From OLB7 sp966250335 (GTDB lineage: Bacteria > Bacteroidota > Ignavibacteria > OLB7), in NCBI GenBank assembly GCA_966250335.1, contig CBINGZ010000058.1, positions 1 through 26,349 on the forward strand: DNA of 26,349 nt, written 5' to 3'. This document shows, piece after piece, positions 17,855-24,535 of the stretch (position 1 is its first letter; every line of letters starts with the position of its first letter). The notes under the pieces are model-generated. The model was given only the letters and a program-made list of their open reading frames with translations, ran no database searches and had not been told where the DNA came from. A program made the position numbers and the translations under genes.

Positions 17855-18708
17855 TTGCCGGAACCCCCTTCCTTCTCACTCCCTTCGATGAACCGTTTCT
17901 CCAGTTCCAGCCGTTCGTTGTCGGGGCTGTGGAGGACGACGAACGCCTCCTCCAGCGTGGCGAAGTCCGCCGCCGGCTCGATCACGATCCTGTCGAAGAG
18001 CGTTCCCCGCTCCTCCGTAACCGAGAGGACCTTGCCGATAACGATATTTTCGGGGAAGTTGATCGACTGACTGGAGGTGACCACCGTGTCCCCCGCCTTC
18101 TGCTGGAGCGCGGAGGGAATCGACTTCAGCAGGAGCGTTCCGTCCGGGTCCCACGCCACGATCCCCTCGTTCCGTCCGTTGAGCGTGCGGGCAGCGACCC
18201 TGGTGTCGACGTTGATGAGAAGCTGGACGATGCTGTAGCGGTCGCTGGTTCCGGCGATCCGGCCCACCAGGCCATGTTCGGTCATCACCGCCATATCCTT
18301 CTGCACCCCATCCTTTTCACCCACGTTGAGGGTCGCCGTGTTCCGGAGCTGGATGGTGGTTTTGCCGACGACCTCGGCCGGGACGACCTTCATCGGCGTC
18401 TTCTCCTTGAACTCCAGCATATCCCTGAACTTTTCCGCCTTGAGGGCGCCGTCGCGCAGTTCCATCACCTGGATCGCCAGATCCTTGTTCAGATGCCGGA
18501 GCGCGTGGTTTTCCCGTTCGAGCGTGAAGGGGTTCGGGATCCAGCTCAACGCGGACTGAACCGAGGCGACGATCCCGACCGAGATGGTGCGGAAGGAGTG
18601 AAGCTGGGTGCTGCTGCTGTTGGAGATCATCAGCAGGGAAACGGAGATCAGGACGAGCGCCGTGGCGTATTCCTTGTAGCGGATGATCAGCTCGACGAAG
18701 CGGCGCAT
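17851..18708 (-). CDS. mreC: Rod shape-determining protein MreC
   Basis: The protein has 285 residues: a short cytoplasmic N-terminus (MRRFVELIIRYKEY), one membrane segment (about 15-32), a coiled coil (about 60-100, including LEREN.ALRHLNKDLAIQV), then the periplasmic MreC beta-barrel domain. Typical signatures are AEVVGKTTIQLRNTATLNVGEKDGVQKDMAV, GLVGRI and VDTRVAARTLNGRNEGIV. MreC links MreB in the cytoplasm to penicillin-binding proteins in the periplasm. No Shine-Dalgarno sequence precedes the ATG; the upstream strand is instead CCTCCTCCC. mreB lies 115 bp upstream and mreD overlaps by 4 nt. Confidence 0.96.
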   Translation of the reverse strand: MRRFVELIIRYKEYATALVLISVSLLMISNSSSTQLHSFRTISVGIVASVQSALSWIPNPFTLERENHALRHLNKDLAIQVMELRDGALKAEKFRDMLEFKEKTPMKVVPAEVVGKTTIQLRNTATLNVGEKDGVQKDMAVMTEHGLVGRIAGTSDRYSIVQLLINVDTRVAARTLNGRNEGIVAWDPDGTLLLKSIPSALQQKAGDTVVTSSQSINFPENIVIGKVLSVTEERGTLFDRIVIEPAADFATLEEAFVVLHSPDNERLELEKRFIEGSEKEGGSGK

Positions 18709-18761
18709 GGGAGGAGGTAGGTCTGTGACGAATAACAGTGATGGAAGAACACTGGTGGCGG

Positions 18762-18814
18762 CGCTCCGCCGGAGCGTGGTTCCGGCGGAATCCGCGGGCC
18801 CCTGAAAGGGGTCC
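18762..18814. other. Two hairpins in the mreB-mreC gap
   Basis: CGCTCC/GGAGCG (18762-18767 and 18771-18776) forms a perfect 6-bp hairpin. CCCCT-GAA-AGGGG (18799-18811) forms a second one. The second resembles the CCCTGAAGGG units clustered at 20.17-20.45 kb and could be another copy of that repeat. They lie just past the mreB stop codon in the direction of transcription, so they may reduce read-through into mreC or stabilise the mreB end. Confidence 0.4.
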
Positions 18815-18823
18815 GGAAGAGAC

Positions 18824-19843
18824 TCAGTACCGCCGGCTCTTGATCAGAACCTGCGAATAGTGATTGAGGTTCTCCAGCACTTTCCCGGTTCCGCGGACGA
18901 CGGCCGTCAGCGGGTCGTCGGCGACGAAGACCGGGAGGGATGTCTCGCGGCGCAGGCGCTCATCCAGCCCGCGGAGGAGCGCTCCGCCGCCGGTGAGCAT
19001 GATCCCCCGGTCGAGGATATCGGCCGAAAGCTCCGGCGGCGTATGCTCCAGCGAGAGCTTCACCGCGTCGACGATCGCCATGATCGGCTCCGAGAGGGCA
19101 TCCCGGATCTCCGCGCTGGTGACGGTCGTCATGCGGGGGACACCGGCGACCAGGTCGCGTCCCTTCACTTCGATCTGCACCTCTTCCTCCAGCGGCATGG
19201 CGGTACCGACCTCATGCTTGATCGCCTCGGCCGTCCGTTCGCCGATCAGGATGTTATGGTTCTTCTTGAAGAACTGGATGACGGCGTTGGTCATCTCGTC
19301 ACCGGCGATCCGGATCGACTCGTCGTTGACGATGCCGGAGAGGGCGATGACGGCGATCTCCGTCGTGCCGCCGCCGATATCGATGATCATGTTGCCGACC
19401 GGGGCCTCGACATCCAGACCGATGCCGATCGCCGCCGCCATCGGCTCGGCGATCAGATGGACCTCCTTGGCGCCCGCATGCTCGGCCGAATCACGCACCG
19501 CCCGCTTCTCCACCTCGGTGATACCGGAGGGGACGCAGACGACGATACGGCGCGCCGGCTGCCAGGTCGGCGAGATCTTCCTGATAAATGCTCTGAGCAT
19601 TCCCTCGGCGATCTCGAAGTCGGCGATCACTCCATCTTTCAGCGGACGGATCGTCTTGATGTCCTTGTGGGTCTTGCCGATCATCGCCTGGGCCTCCCGG
19701 CCGATGGCGACGATTTTCTTGGTGGTGCGATCGAATGCGACGATCGACGGCTCGTTGAGCACCACCCCCTTGCCCTTCATCCAGATCAGGGTATTGGCTG
19801 TGCCCAGGTCTATTGCTATGTCGTTGGATAAAACGCCGAACAC
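18824..19843 (-). CDS. mreB: Rod shape-determining protein MreB (bacterial actin)
   Basis: The 339-residue product has the family's usual length and motifs. These are the phosphate-1 loop DLGTANTLIW, phosphate-2 loop DIGGGTTEIAVIAL, the adenosine motif LTGGGALLRGLDE, and CVPSGITEVEKRAV with AEPMAAAIG. MreB forms ATP-dependent filaments under the inner membrane that guide cell-wall elongation. The start is a GTG at 19843; an in-frame stop lies eight codons upstream, so little room exists for another start. It is the first gene of mreBCD, and a Bacteroidota-style promoter lies about 72 nt upstream. A rod or elongated cell shape is implied. Confidence 0.98.
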   Translation of the reverse strand: MFGVLSNDIAIDLGTANTLIWMKGKGVVLNEPSIVAFDRTTKKIVAIGREAQAMIGKTHKDIKTIRPLKDGVIADFEIAEGMLRAFIRKISPTWQPARRIVVCVPSGITEVEKRAVRDSAEHAGAKEVHLIAEPMAAAIGIGLDVEAPVGNMIIDIGGGTTEIAVIALSGIVNDESIRIAGDEMTNAVIQFFKKNHNILIGERTAEAIKHEVGTAMPLEEEVQIEVKGRDLVAGVPRMTTVTSAEIRDALSEPIMAIVDAVKLSLEHTPPELSADILDRGIMLTGGGALLRGLDERLRRETSLPVFVADDPLTAVVRGTGKVLENLNHYSQVLIKSRRY

Positions 19844-19920
19844 GTATGGATGTAGGATCAGGAGTTACGGAAAAGAAAAGAGCGATCCACGCCAAGGGGA
19901 ATCGCCTTTCGAAAAACGGC

Positions 19921-19952
19921 ACAAATATCACCAATCCCTTAGGGCTATACAA
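19921..19952 (-). promoter_or_regulatory. Predicted Bacteroidota-type promoter of mreB
   Basis: On the minus strand TTG (19952-19950) is followed after exactly 20 nt by GATATTTGT (19929-19921). This fits the TTTG - about 20 nt - TAnnTTTG layout of Bacteroidota housekeeping promoters, except GA in place of TA. It leaves a leader of roughly 70 nt before the GTG start of mreB. Confidence 0.4.
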
Positions 19953-20171
19953 GCCGGGTCACCATTTGACGAGAATTTTTACGGCCTCGGTGTCGGGAAG
20001 AGCGAAATGCCCGCCGGGTCGTCCCTCTTCTCCCAATCCTTTCGATCGCCCGACCCCATCGGCGAAGCCCCCGCGTCAACGATCGTGAGCGGATGAGGGC
20101 CGGTGCGGAGCCTCCTTCGCTTCGAGCCCCGGAGCCCACCCGCCTTCAAGCCTGAAGTCGGTCGATCTTCG

Positions 20172-20236
20172 AGCCCCGAAGGGGCGAACCATTCTTCCCT
20201 CCGCAGAAACGAAGAATGGTACGCCCCTTCAGGGCT
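20172..20236. repeat. Inverted pair of 25-bp repeat units
   Basis: The left unit (20172-20196, AGCCCCGAAGGGGCG then AACCATTCTT) is repeated in reverse orientation at 20212-20236 with 23 of 25 bases matching. The spacer is 15 nt. Each unit also contains its own small palindrome (GCCCCGAAGGGGC or GCCCTGAAGGGGC), so both a large cruciform and two small hairpins are possible. Confidence 0.8.
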
Positions 20237-20296
20237 TAAGACTATGAGGGAAATGTCGTTGCTACAAATCGGTGCTCCCTTCGGGAGCCGGTGAAG
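20217..20296 (+). repeat. Composite palindromic repeat, copy 1
   Basis: This composite unit of about 80 bp runs: CCCCTTCAGGGC, about 25 bp, GTTGCTACAAATC, then the perfect palindrome GCTCCCTTCGGGAGC (20274-20288), then GGTGAAGAGA. The same order recurs at 20372-20452. Its first part overlaps the right arm of the inverted pair at 20172-20236. Confidence 0.65.
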
Positions 20297-20371
20297 AGAT
20301 CGGCCCTGCAAGGCGGGGTGGCGCGCACCTTCGGCGCATCAGGTCAAGGAGTATCGTGTAGGGATAAAAGT

Positions 20372-20452
20372 AGGCATTCCCTTCAGGGCCGGGGAATGAA
20401 TGGCCTGTTGCTGCGGATCACGGCTCCCTACGGGAGCCTGCGAGGAGAAACA
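20372..20452 (+). repeat. Composite palindromic repeat, copy 2
   Basis: This is a diverged direct copy of the 20217-20296 unit. It runs CATTCCCTTCAGGGCC, GGGGAATG, GTTGCTGCGGATC, then GGCTCCC-TAC-GGGAGCC (20422-20438), then GCGAGGAGA. The CATTCCC/GGGAATG pair (20375-20381, 20392-20398) forms a further hairpin. It lies directly past the stop codon of the HExxH gene and may end that operon's transcript. Confidence 0.65.
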
Positions 20453-20457
20453 ACTGC

Positions 20458-20952
20458 TCACTCCCCTCGGCGATCGCTGAGCAGCTCCAGCGCCCGCTCG
20501 TCGGCCGCGTAGGCGGCGCGTTCGGCGGGGATCCGGAGATAGGCGCGGTGGAACCTCTCGCCGAGGCTCCCGGCCCCGGAGCGGAAGAGAAGAGGAAGGA
20601 GGGCGCGGATGAATCCGGTGATATATCGCATGTAGAACAATCTCTCCTCCCGCTGCTGCCTGACATGTTCGGACTCGTGGCGGAGCAGCCGGAGAAAGGC
20701 TCGCGGAGAGATGGAACGGGCGCGTTCGTGGAGGTAGACCCTCCCCCGCAGGGTGATGCCGATCATCCCGAGCAGGTCGACCCGCAGCGGGAGACGCCGG
20801 CGATAGAGGAGGGGGAAATCGAGCGGGACCCCTGTAAATATCGTATCGAGAAGATCTTCGGGGAGCGATGCGCGGCGTATCGCATCGCGAGCGGCGTCGA
20901 GGGCCGTCGTGTTGCGTGGGGGAAGGTTCCGTGTCGTCAGATCGTGTCCCAC
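20458..20952 (-). CDS. Small HExxH-motif protein (putative metallopeptidase-like)
   Basis: The 164-residue product carries LRLLRHESEHVRQQ, an HExxH zinc motif followed by the VxQQ seen in DUF4157-like proteins. A downstream IPAERAAYAADE offers a possible third ligand (Glu). Between them lies a semi-hydrophobic stretch (about YMRYITGFIRALLPLLF). The N-terminus has no clear signal peptide. The start is a GTG that overlaps the 3' end of upp by 16 nt, so the two are probably translationally coupled. It is the last gene of the minus-strand operon. Protease activity and substrate are unproven; it could equally be a non-catalytic metal-binding protein. Confidence 0.7.
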   Translation of the reverse strand: MGHDLTTRNLPPRNTTALDAARDAIRRASLPEDLLDTIFTGVPLDFPLLYRRRLPLRVDLLGMIGITLRGRVYLHERARSISPRAFLRLLRHESEHVRQQREERLFYMRYITGFIRALLPLLFRSGAGSLGERFHRAYLRIPAERAAYAADERALELLSDRRGE

Positions 20953-21590
20953 AGCCGGTCGCCGGCGTCACCGAGACCCGGTACGATATATCCGTGCTCG
21001 TTCAGTCTGTCGTCGAGCGCGCCGGTGAAGATCCGGACTCCGGGGAACGCGCGCGCCACGGCGGCGACCCCTTCCGGCGCGGCGATCACCGAGAGAAGGC
21101 TGGTCGACGCGGCCTTGTCGACCGGAAGCTTCCCGAGCGCCGCCACGACGCTCCCGCCGGTGGCGAGCATCGGGTCGAGCAGGAAAAGGTGGGCCCCGAC
21201 CGGGTCGGGAACATTGCGATAGTATTCATGGGGAAGGAGCGTCTCCTCGTCGCGGCGCATGCCGACGAACCCGACGGCGACCGTCGGGAGCATGTCGATG
21301 AACCCGTCCAGCATTCCCAGCCCCGCGCGAAGGATCGGCACGGCGATCACCCGGCAGGAGAGGACGCTTCCGGAGGTGGGAGCGACCGGCGTCTCGATAC
21401 CGGCCTCCTCCAGCGGGAGGTCGCGGGTCGCCTCGTACGCCAGGGCGCGCGCCACGGTTCTTGTCGCCGCGCGGAACTCCTGGGCAGGCGTCTCGCGGCG
21501 CCGCAGCATGGTGACGGCCGCCTCCACGGCGCTGTGCCGCACCACGGTCAGGGTCGGGACCGTTTCGATCGAGGTTCCTTCCATCATCAT
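20937..21590 (-). CDS. upp: Uracil phosphoribosyltransferase
   Basis: The 217-residue product (family about 209) makes UMP and pyrophosphate from uracil and PRPP in pyrimidine salvage. Key motifs are RAGLGMLDG, the PRPP loop LLDPMLATGGSVVAAL, and the uracil-binding C-terminus YIVPGLGDAGDRLWDT. The start region reads GTG-ATG-ATG-ATG, so several starts are possible. The first ATG (21590) overlaps the TGA stop of the upstream TatD-fusion gene (TGATG), implying coupled translation. The 3' end overlaps the HExxH gene by 16 nt. Confidence 0.97.
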   Translation of the reverse strand: MMMEGTSIETVPTLTVVRHSAVEAAVTMLRRRETPAQEFRAATRTVARALAYEATRDLPLEEAGIETPVAPTSGSVLSCRVIAVPILRAGLGMLDGFIDMLPTVAVGFVGMRRDEETLLPHEYYRNVPDPVGAHLFLLDPMLATGGSVVAALGKLPVDKAASTSLLSVIAAPEGVAAVARAFPGVRIFTGALDDRLNEHGYIVPGLGDAGDRLWDTI

Positions 21591-22357
21591 CACATTCCGA
21601 GGAGTGAGTTCAACTCCGGGTAGTAGAGGATGCCGATACGGGGCTGGCTCACGAAGAACTCCCCCTGGTGGAGCGGGAGCTTCCGATCTCCCATCAGCTT
21701 TCCCATGTACCATTCGGCGGTGGGGGCGACGATCCCGTAGGGGGTCTTGATGTTCGCCGAGAAGCCGAAGGCGCCGCTCAAACCCCATCCTGATTCGATA
21801 TAATCGGGGATCAGCACCGGGTCGGGCACGTTTTCCATCGCCCACTTGTCGGGACCGTACTCGTTGCGGTAGTAGCTGAGCCCGAGCGAGAGGTGGAGGT
21901 TGATGACCGACTTGGGGTTGCCGATGAACCTGAGGTTGATCCCCGTCTGGTAGTAATCGTTCGGCGGCGCCACCAGCTCCCCCGTCTCCTTGGTGTAGTT
22001 GGAGTCGGTCACCTTGGTGTTGTGGCTGTAGGTGTAGGTGAAATCGAGCTGCAGCCAGTCCACATCCATTCCGAGAAGCGGGGTGACGGTGAGCCATCCT
22101 CCGTAGCCGATCACGGAGTTCGCCTCGGTGATGGCGCCGTTGATGACCGAGGTCGAGGCGAGATGTCCCCCCACTCCCAGCCATTTGTCGTAGGCGCTTC
22201 TCGGCGCCGTCGTCGTGTCCGGTTTCGCCGGGGTCGAGGGACGGGCGACGTCGGTCGGGCCCCCCTGCGCCGATGCGACCGATGGAAGGGAGAGGATGAG
22301 CAGCAGAAGGGAAAGCGCCGCCAGTCTGAAGAAGCGACGCGCGTTGTCGGTCGTCAT
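21590..22357 (-). CDS. Possible nested secreted outer-membrane protein from an internal start
   Basis: An ATG at 22357, in the same frame as TatD, would give a 255-residue protein. Its n-region MTTDNARRFFR is also the TatD C-terminus. A hydrophobic core (residues 12-24) and the ASA-Q site (cleavage after residue 30) follow. The mature part has a Pro/Thr-rich linker (about 31-50), then alternating strand patterns (GYGGWLTVTPLLGMDVDWLQLDFTY; INLHLSLGLSYYRNEYG; AFGFSANIKTPYG) that suggest an 8- to 10-strand barrel. GAGGA lies 10 nt before the ATG. Independent translation would solve the problem of exporting a protein behind a cytoplasmic TatD domain. The barrel family is not recognised. Confidence 0.5.
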   Translation of the reverse strand: MTTDNARRFFRLAALSLLLLILSLPSVASAQGGPTDVARPSTPAKPDTTTAPRSAYDKWLGVGGHLASTSVINGAITEANSVIGYGGWLTVTPLLGMDVDWLQLDFTYTYSHNTKVTDSNYTKETGELVAPPNDYYQTGINLRFIGNPKSVINLHLSLGLSYYRNEYGPDKWAMENVPDPVLIPDYIESGWGLSGAFGFSANIKTPYGIVAPTAEWYMGKLMGDRKLPLHQGEFFVSQPRIGILYYPELNSLLGM

Positions 22358-23086
22358 TGATGCGATGTCCTCAAGTGATGTTCCGCGCAGTTCCGCGACT
22401 TTCGCCGCGACGTGTGCGACAAAGCCCGGTTCGTTCCGTTTACCCCGATGCGGAACGGGTGTAAGATAGGGGGCATCGGTCTCGATCATGATCCTGTCGT
22501 CCGGCACGGCCCTGACGACCTCGTCGAGCGTCCCCTTGCTGTAGGTGATGTTCCCCGTGAACGATATCATCGCTCCCAGCGCCAGCGCCCGCTCCAGTAT
22601 CTCCGCTCCGCTGGAGAAGCAGTGGAGCTGGAATCTCAGCCGCCCGTCCTGTTCCTCCCGGATGATCCTGAGCAGATCCTCGTCGGAGTCTCTGTTATGG
22701 ACCACGGCGGGGAGGTCGAGTTCCTTTGCGATGCGGAGCTGTTTCCTGAAGACGTCGTGCTGGATCTCTCTCGGGGCGTATTCATAGTAATAATCGATCC
22801 CGATCTCGCCAACGGCAATCGATCTCCCTTCCAGGGCAATTCGCCGTACCGTCTCCAGGTCGGCGTCGTCGATTTCTCCGGCATGGTGCGGATGGACGCC
22901 GATGGCGGCTCTGACCTCGGGATAGCGTTCGACGAGCGCCAGCGCCTCCTCGAACTCGCTCGGTCTGGTCGCCGGCACGATGATCGTCTCCACCCCCGCT
23001 TCCCGCGCCCGCTCGATCACCTGATCGATGTCGGCGGTGAACTTCGGCGTGTAGATATGCGAGTGCGTGTCAACCAGCGACGGCAT
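21590..23086 (-). CDS. tatD: TatD-family hydrolase fused in frame to a signal peptide and outer-membrane-type barrel
   Basis: The 498-residue frame starts at the ATG at 23086, set by a strong Shine-Dalgarno sequence. Residues 1-255 are a complete TatD metal-dependent hydrolase with all expected ligands: H8 and H10 (DTHSH), E94 (GEIGID), H130 (VVHNRD), H155 (LHCFS) and D204 (ETDAPYLTP). It ends in TTDNARRFF, the normal TatD end. Without any stop, the frame continues into LAALSLLLLILSLPSVASAQ, a textbook signal-peptide core and cleavage site, then about 220 residues with alternating hydrophobic/aromatic strands like an outer-membrane barrel. TatD enzymes are cytoplasmic 3'-5' DNases/hydrolases. 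Either a real fusion, two overlapping proteins from one frame, or a lost stop codon could explain this. It overlaps bcp by 17 nt and upp by 1 nt. Confidence 0.85.
   Translation of the reverse strand: MPSLVDTHSHIYTPKFTADIDQVIERAREAGVETIIVPATRPSEFEEALALVERYPEVRAAIGVHPHHAGEIDDADLETVRRIALEGRSIAVGEIGIDYYYEYAPREIQHDVFRKQLRIAKELDLPAVVHNRDSDEDLLRIIREEQDGRLRFQLHCFSSGAEILERALALGAMISFTGNITYSKGTLDEVVRAVPDDRIMIETDAPYLTPVPHRGKRNEPGFVAHVAAKVAELRGTSLEDIASMTTDNARRFFRLAALSLLLLILSLPSVASAQGGPTDVARPSTPAKPDTTTAPRSAYDKWLGVGGHLASTSVINGAITEANSVIGYGGWLTVTPLLGMDVDWLQLDFTYTYSHNTKVTDSNYTKETGELVAPPNDYYQTGINLRFIGNPKSVINLHLSLGLSYYRNEYGPDKWAMENVPDPVLIPDYIESGWGLSGAFGFSANIKTPYGIVAPTAEWYMGKLMGDRKLPLHQGEFFVSQPRIGILYYPELNSLLGM
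22368..22372 (-). promoter_or_regulatory. SD-like sequence inside tatD for the internal start
   Basis: GAGGA on the minus strand, 10 nt before the internal ATG at 22357. It is encoded within the TatD codons Leu-Glu-Asp. The spacing is at the long end of the working range, so this is supporting, not decisive, evidence. Confidence 0.35.
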
Positions 23087-23528
23087 CGGCCACCTCCTCG
23101 ATATGTCCGGGAACACGGACGTTCGACCAGATCTTCTCGATCCGTCCCGTCTCGTCGATCAGAAAGGTCGTTCTGACGACCCCCATGTACTTCCTTCCAA
23201 AGAGTGTCTTCCGATCCCAGACGCCGTACGCCTGCGCCATCGCCGTGTCGGTATCGGCAAGGAGGGTGAAGGGGAGGGATTCCTTCTGCGCGAACTTCAC
23301 GTGCCGTTTGACCGAATCGGGACTGACCCCGACCACGGCGACGCCGGCAGCGGCGAAGCGGGGGAGGTTGTCGCGGAAATCGCACGCCTGGACGGTGCAG
23401 CCTGGGGTCATATCCTTCGGATAGAAATAGAGAACGAGCCTGCGTCCGGCGAAGTCGCCGAGCGTCCGTGTCGTTCCGGTCTGGTCCGGGGCCGCGAAAT
23501 CGGGCGCCGGGTCTCCAGGTTTCAGCAT
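23070..23528 (-). CDS. bcp: Thiol peroxidase of the Bcp/PrxQ family
   Basis: The 152-residue product has the usual length for a Bcp peroxiredoxin. The peroxidatic Cys is C44 and the resolving Cys C49 in TPGCTVQACDFRD, the atypical 2-Cys arrangement. GVSPDSVKRHVKFAQKESLPFTLLAD and the TTFLID motif are also typical. It reduces hydrogen peroxide and organic hydroperoxides in the cytoplasm using thioredoxin. It lies 18 bp after the DUF4905-like gene and overlaps tatD by 17 nt, so the three are likely in one operon. Confidence 0.97.
   Translation of the reverse strand: MLKPGDPAPDFAAPDQTGTTRTLGDFAGRRLVLYFYPKDMTPGCTVQACDFRDNLPRFAAAGVAVVGVSPDSVKRHVKFAQKESLPFTLLADTDTAMAQAYGVWDRKTLFGRKYMGVVRTTFLIDETGRIEKIWSNVRVPGHIEEVADAVAG
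23093..23097 (-). promoter_or_regulatory. Shine-Dalgarno sequence of tatD
   Basis: GGAGG within CGAGGAGGTG, 6 nt before the ATG at 23086. It selects this start over the in-frame ATG 30 nt upstream and lies inside the last codons region of bcp. Confidence 0.65.
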
Positions 23529-23546
23529 TCGGGTTCCCTGTTGGGG

Positions 23547-24416
23547 CTATGCACGGTTCAGATCTATCGCAACGAGCGTTCGATGCGCGCGGACAAAGAT
23601 GAGAATTCCGTGCCAGATGAAAAAGGCGTCGTCGACCGGGCCGGGGCTCTCCCTGGCGATCGTTTCACGATAGATCGTCCTCCCGTCGCGGGCCACCAGA
23701 AGGAGCCCGTCCACGGCGCCGGTCAGCATCGCCTGCGCCGATCGTTTCGAACGCTCGTGGAGCGATAATATCGTGTAGGGACCGAACTCCGCGTACTCCA
23801 CCGCCCCCCGGCGCTCCCCGATCGAACGGGTCAGCAGGGGAGCGAGCGTCAGGAGTCTGGTATCCTCCTCGTCGAGCGTCTCGGAGTTGATCCAGGCGGG
23901 CCAGCCCCCCCGTTCCGAGCAGATCTTCTGGAACTCGGCGGCGCGGTCGATGTTCGAGCCGATCTCCTCCAGCGCCTCGCCGCTCCGCAGATCGACGAAG
24001 AGGAGATTGCCGTAGTCGAAGGCCGAGCCGCGCTGCGCCAGGGCGATGTCGTCGGTGCCGCAGAGAATCCGGAGCGAGCCATCCTTCCAGATGATCCGTC
24101 CCGTTCCCGCCTCGATCGCCGTGACCCCGATCGCTGTCGGCAGGTCGGGGCGGGGATAGGCGTGCATCAGCATCACGTCGCCGATCACCATCTCCAGCGC
24201 CACCCACCACGACTCCTCCAGGCGCATCCCGCTGAAACGGGGGACGCCGTCGGTGATGTCGATCGAGAAGAGGGAGAGGGTCTTCCCCTCCACGTCCCGC
24301 GCCTCGCCGACGATCAGACGGTCTCCCGCCGGAAGAAGTTTCCATATCGTTCCCTCCGGGGAGAATTCCCAGAGGGGGTCGAGCCGGTTGCCGCGTAAGC
24401 GATCGAGGATGTTCAC
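23547..24416 (-). CDS. DUF4905-like protein of unknown function
   Basis: The 289-residue product lacks a signal peptide and membrane segments. It reads as repeated short beta strands: LWEFSPEGTIWKLLPAGDRLIVGEARD, VTAIEAGTGRIIWKDGSLRILC, LLFVDLRSGEALEEIG and GLLLVARDGRTIYRE. These resemble PQQ/WD-type propeller blades with a DxxxGxxxW theme. I associate the pattern with DUF4905 of Bacteroidota, from memory and with moderate confidence. It precedes bcp by 18 bp and follows the RsmI-like gene by 119 bp. No catalytic residues can be named. Confidence 0.75.
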   Translation of the reverse strand: MNILDRLRGNRLDPLWEFSPEGTIWKLLPAGDRLIVGEARDVEGKTLSLFSIDITDGVPRFSGMRLEESWWVALEMVIGDVMLMHAYPRPDLPTAIGVTAIEAGTGRIIWKDGSLRILCGTDDIALAQRGSAFDYGNLLFVDLRSGEALEEIGSNIDRAAEFQKICSERGGWPAWINSETLDEEDTRLLTLAPLLTRSIGERRGAVEYAEFGPYTILSLHERSKRSAQAMLTGAVDGLLLVARDGRTIYRETIARESPGPVDDAFFIWHGILIFVRAHRTLVAIDLNRA

Positions 24417-24492
24417 GTCTGCAGGATAAGGGATCTCGGCCTTCGGAGAGTGTTACATTCGGGTACGGTCGTCTTCGGTTGCGGGCGATGCC

Positions 24493-24518
24493 CCCGGCCT
24501 TCGACGTATCGGGCCGGG
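24493..24518 (-). terminator. Hairpin past the RsmI-like stop codon
   Basis: CCCGGCC (24493-24499) pairs with GGCCGGG (24512-24518) across a 12-nt loop, 17 nt past the TAG of the RsmI-like gene in the direction of transcription. No U-run follows, so termination is uncertain; it may instead be a processing or attenuation point before the DUF4905-like gene. Confidence 0.35.
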
Positions 24519-24535
24519 AGCGTCGCACTGGTCCG

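Larger units (their letters stand above)
19844..20457. other. Non-coding region with palindromic repeat cluster
   Basis: This 614-bp gap separates the mreB start from the end of the HExxH gene. The first about 110 bp hold the mreB leader and predicted promoter. From about 20100 onward the sequence is a chain of short hairpins built around CCC-TTCA/G-GGG cores (listed separately). The small frames here are broken by these repeats and look non-coding. No tRNA or transposase remnant is seen. Confidence 0.7.

Noticed and set aside
20172..20452. CRISPR or tRNA cluster
   Set aside because: The units are palindromic, of unequal spacing and few. No cloverleaf with a T-loop consensus can be built.
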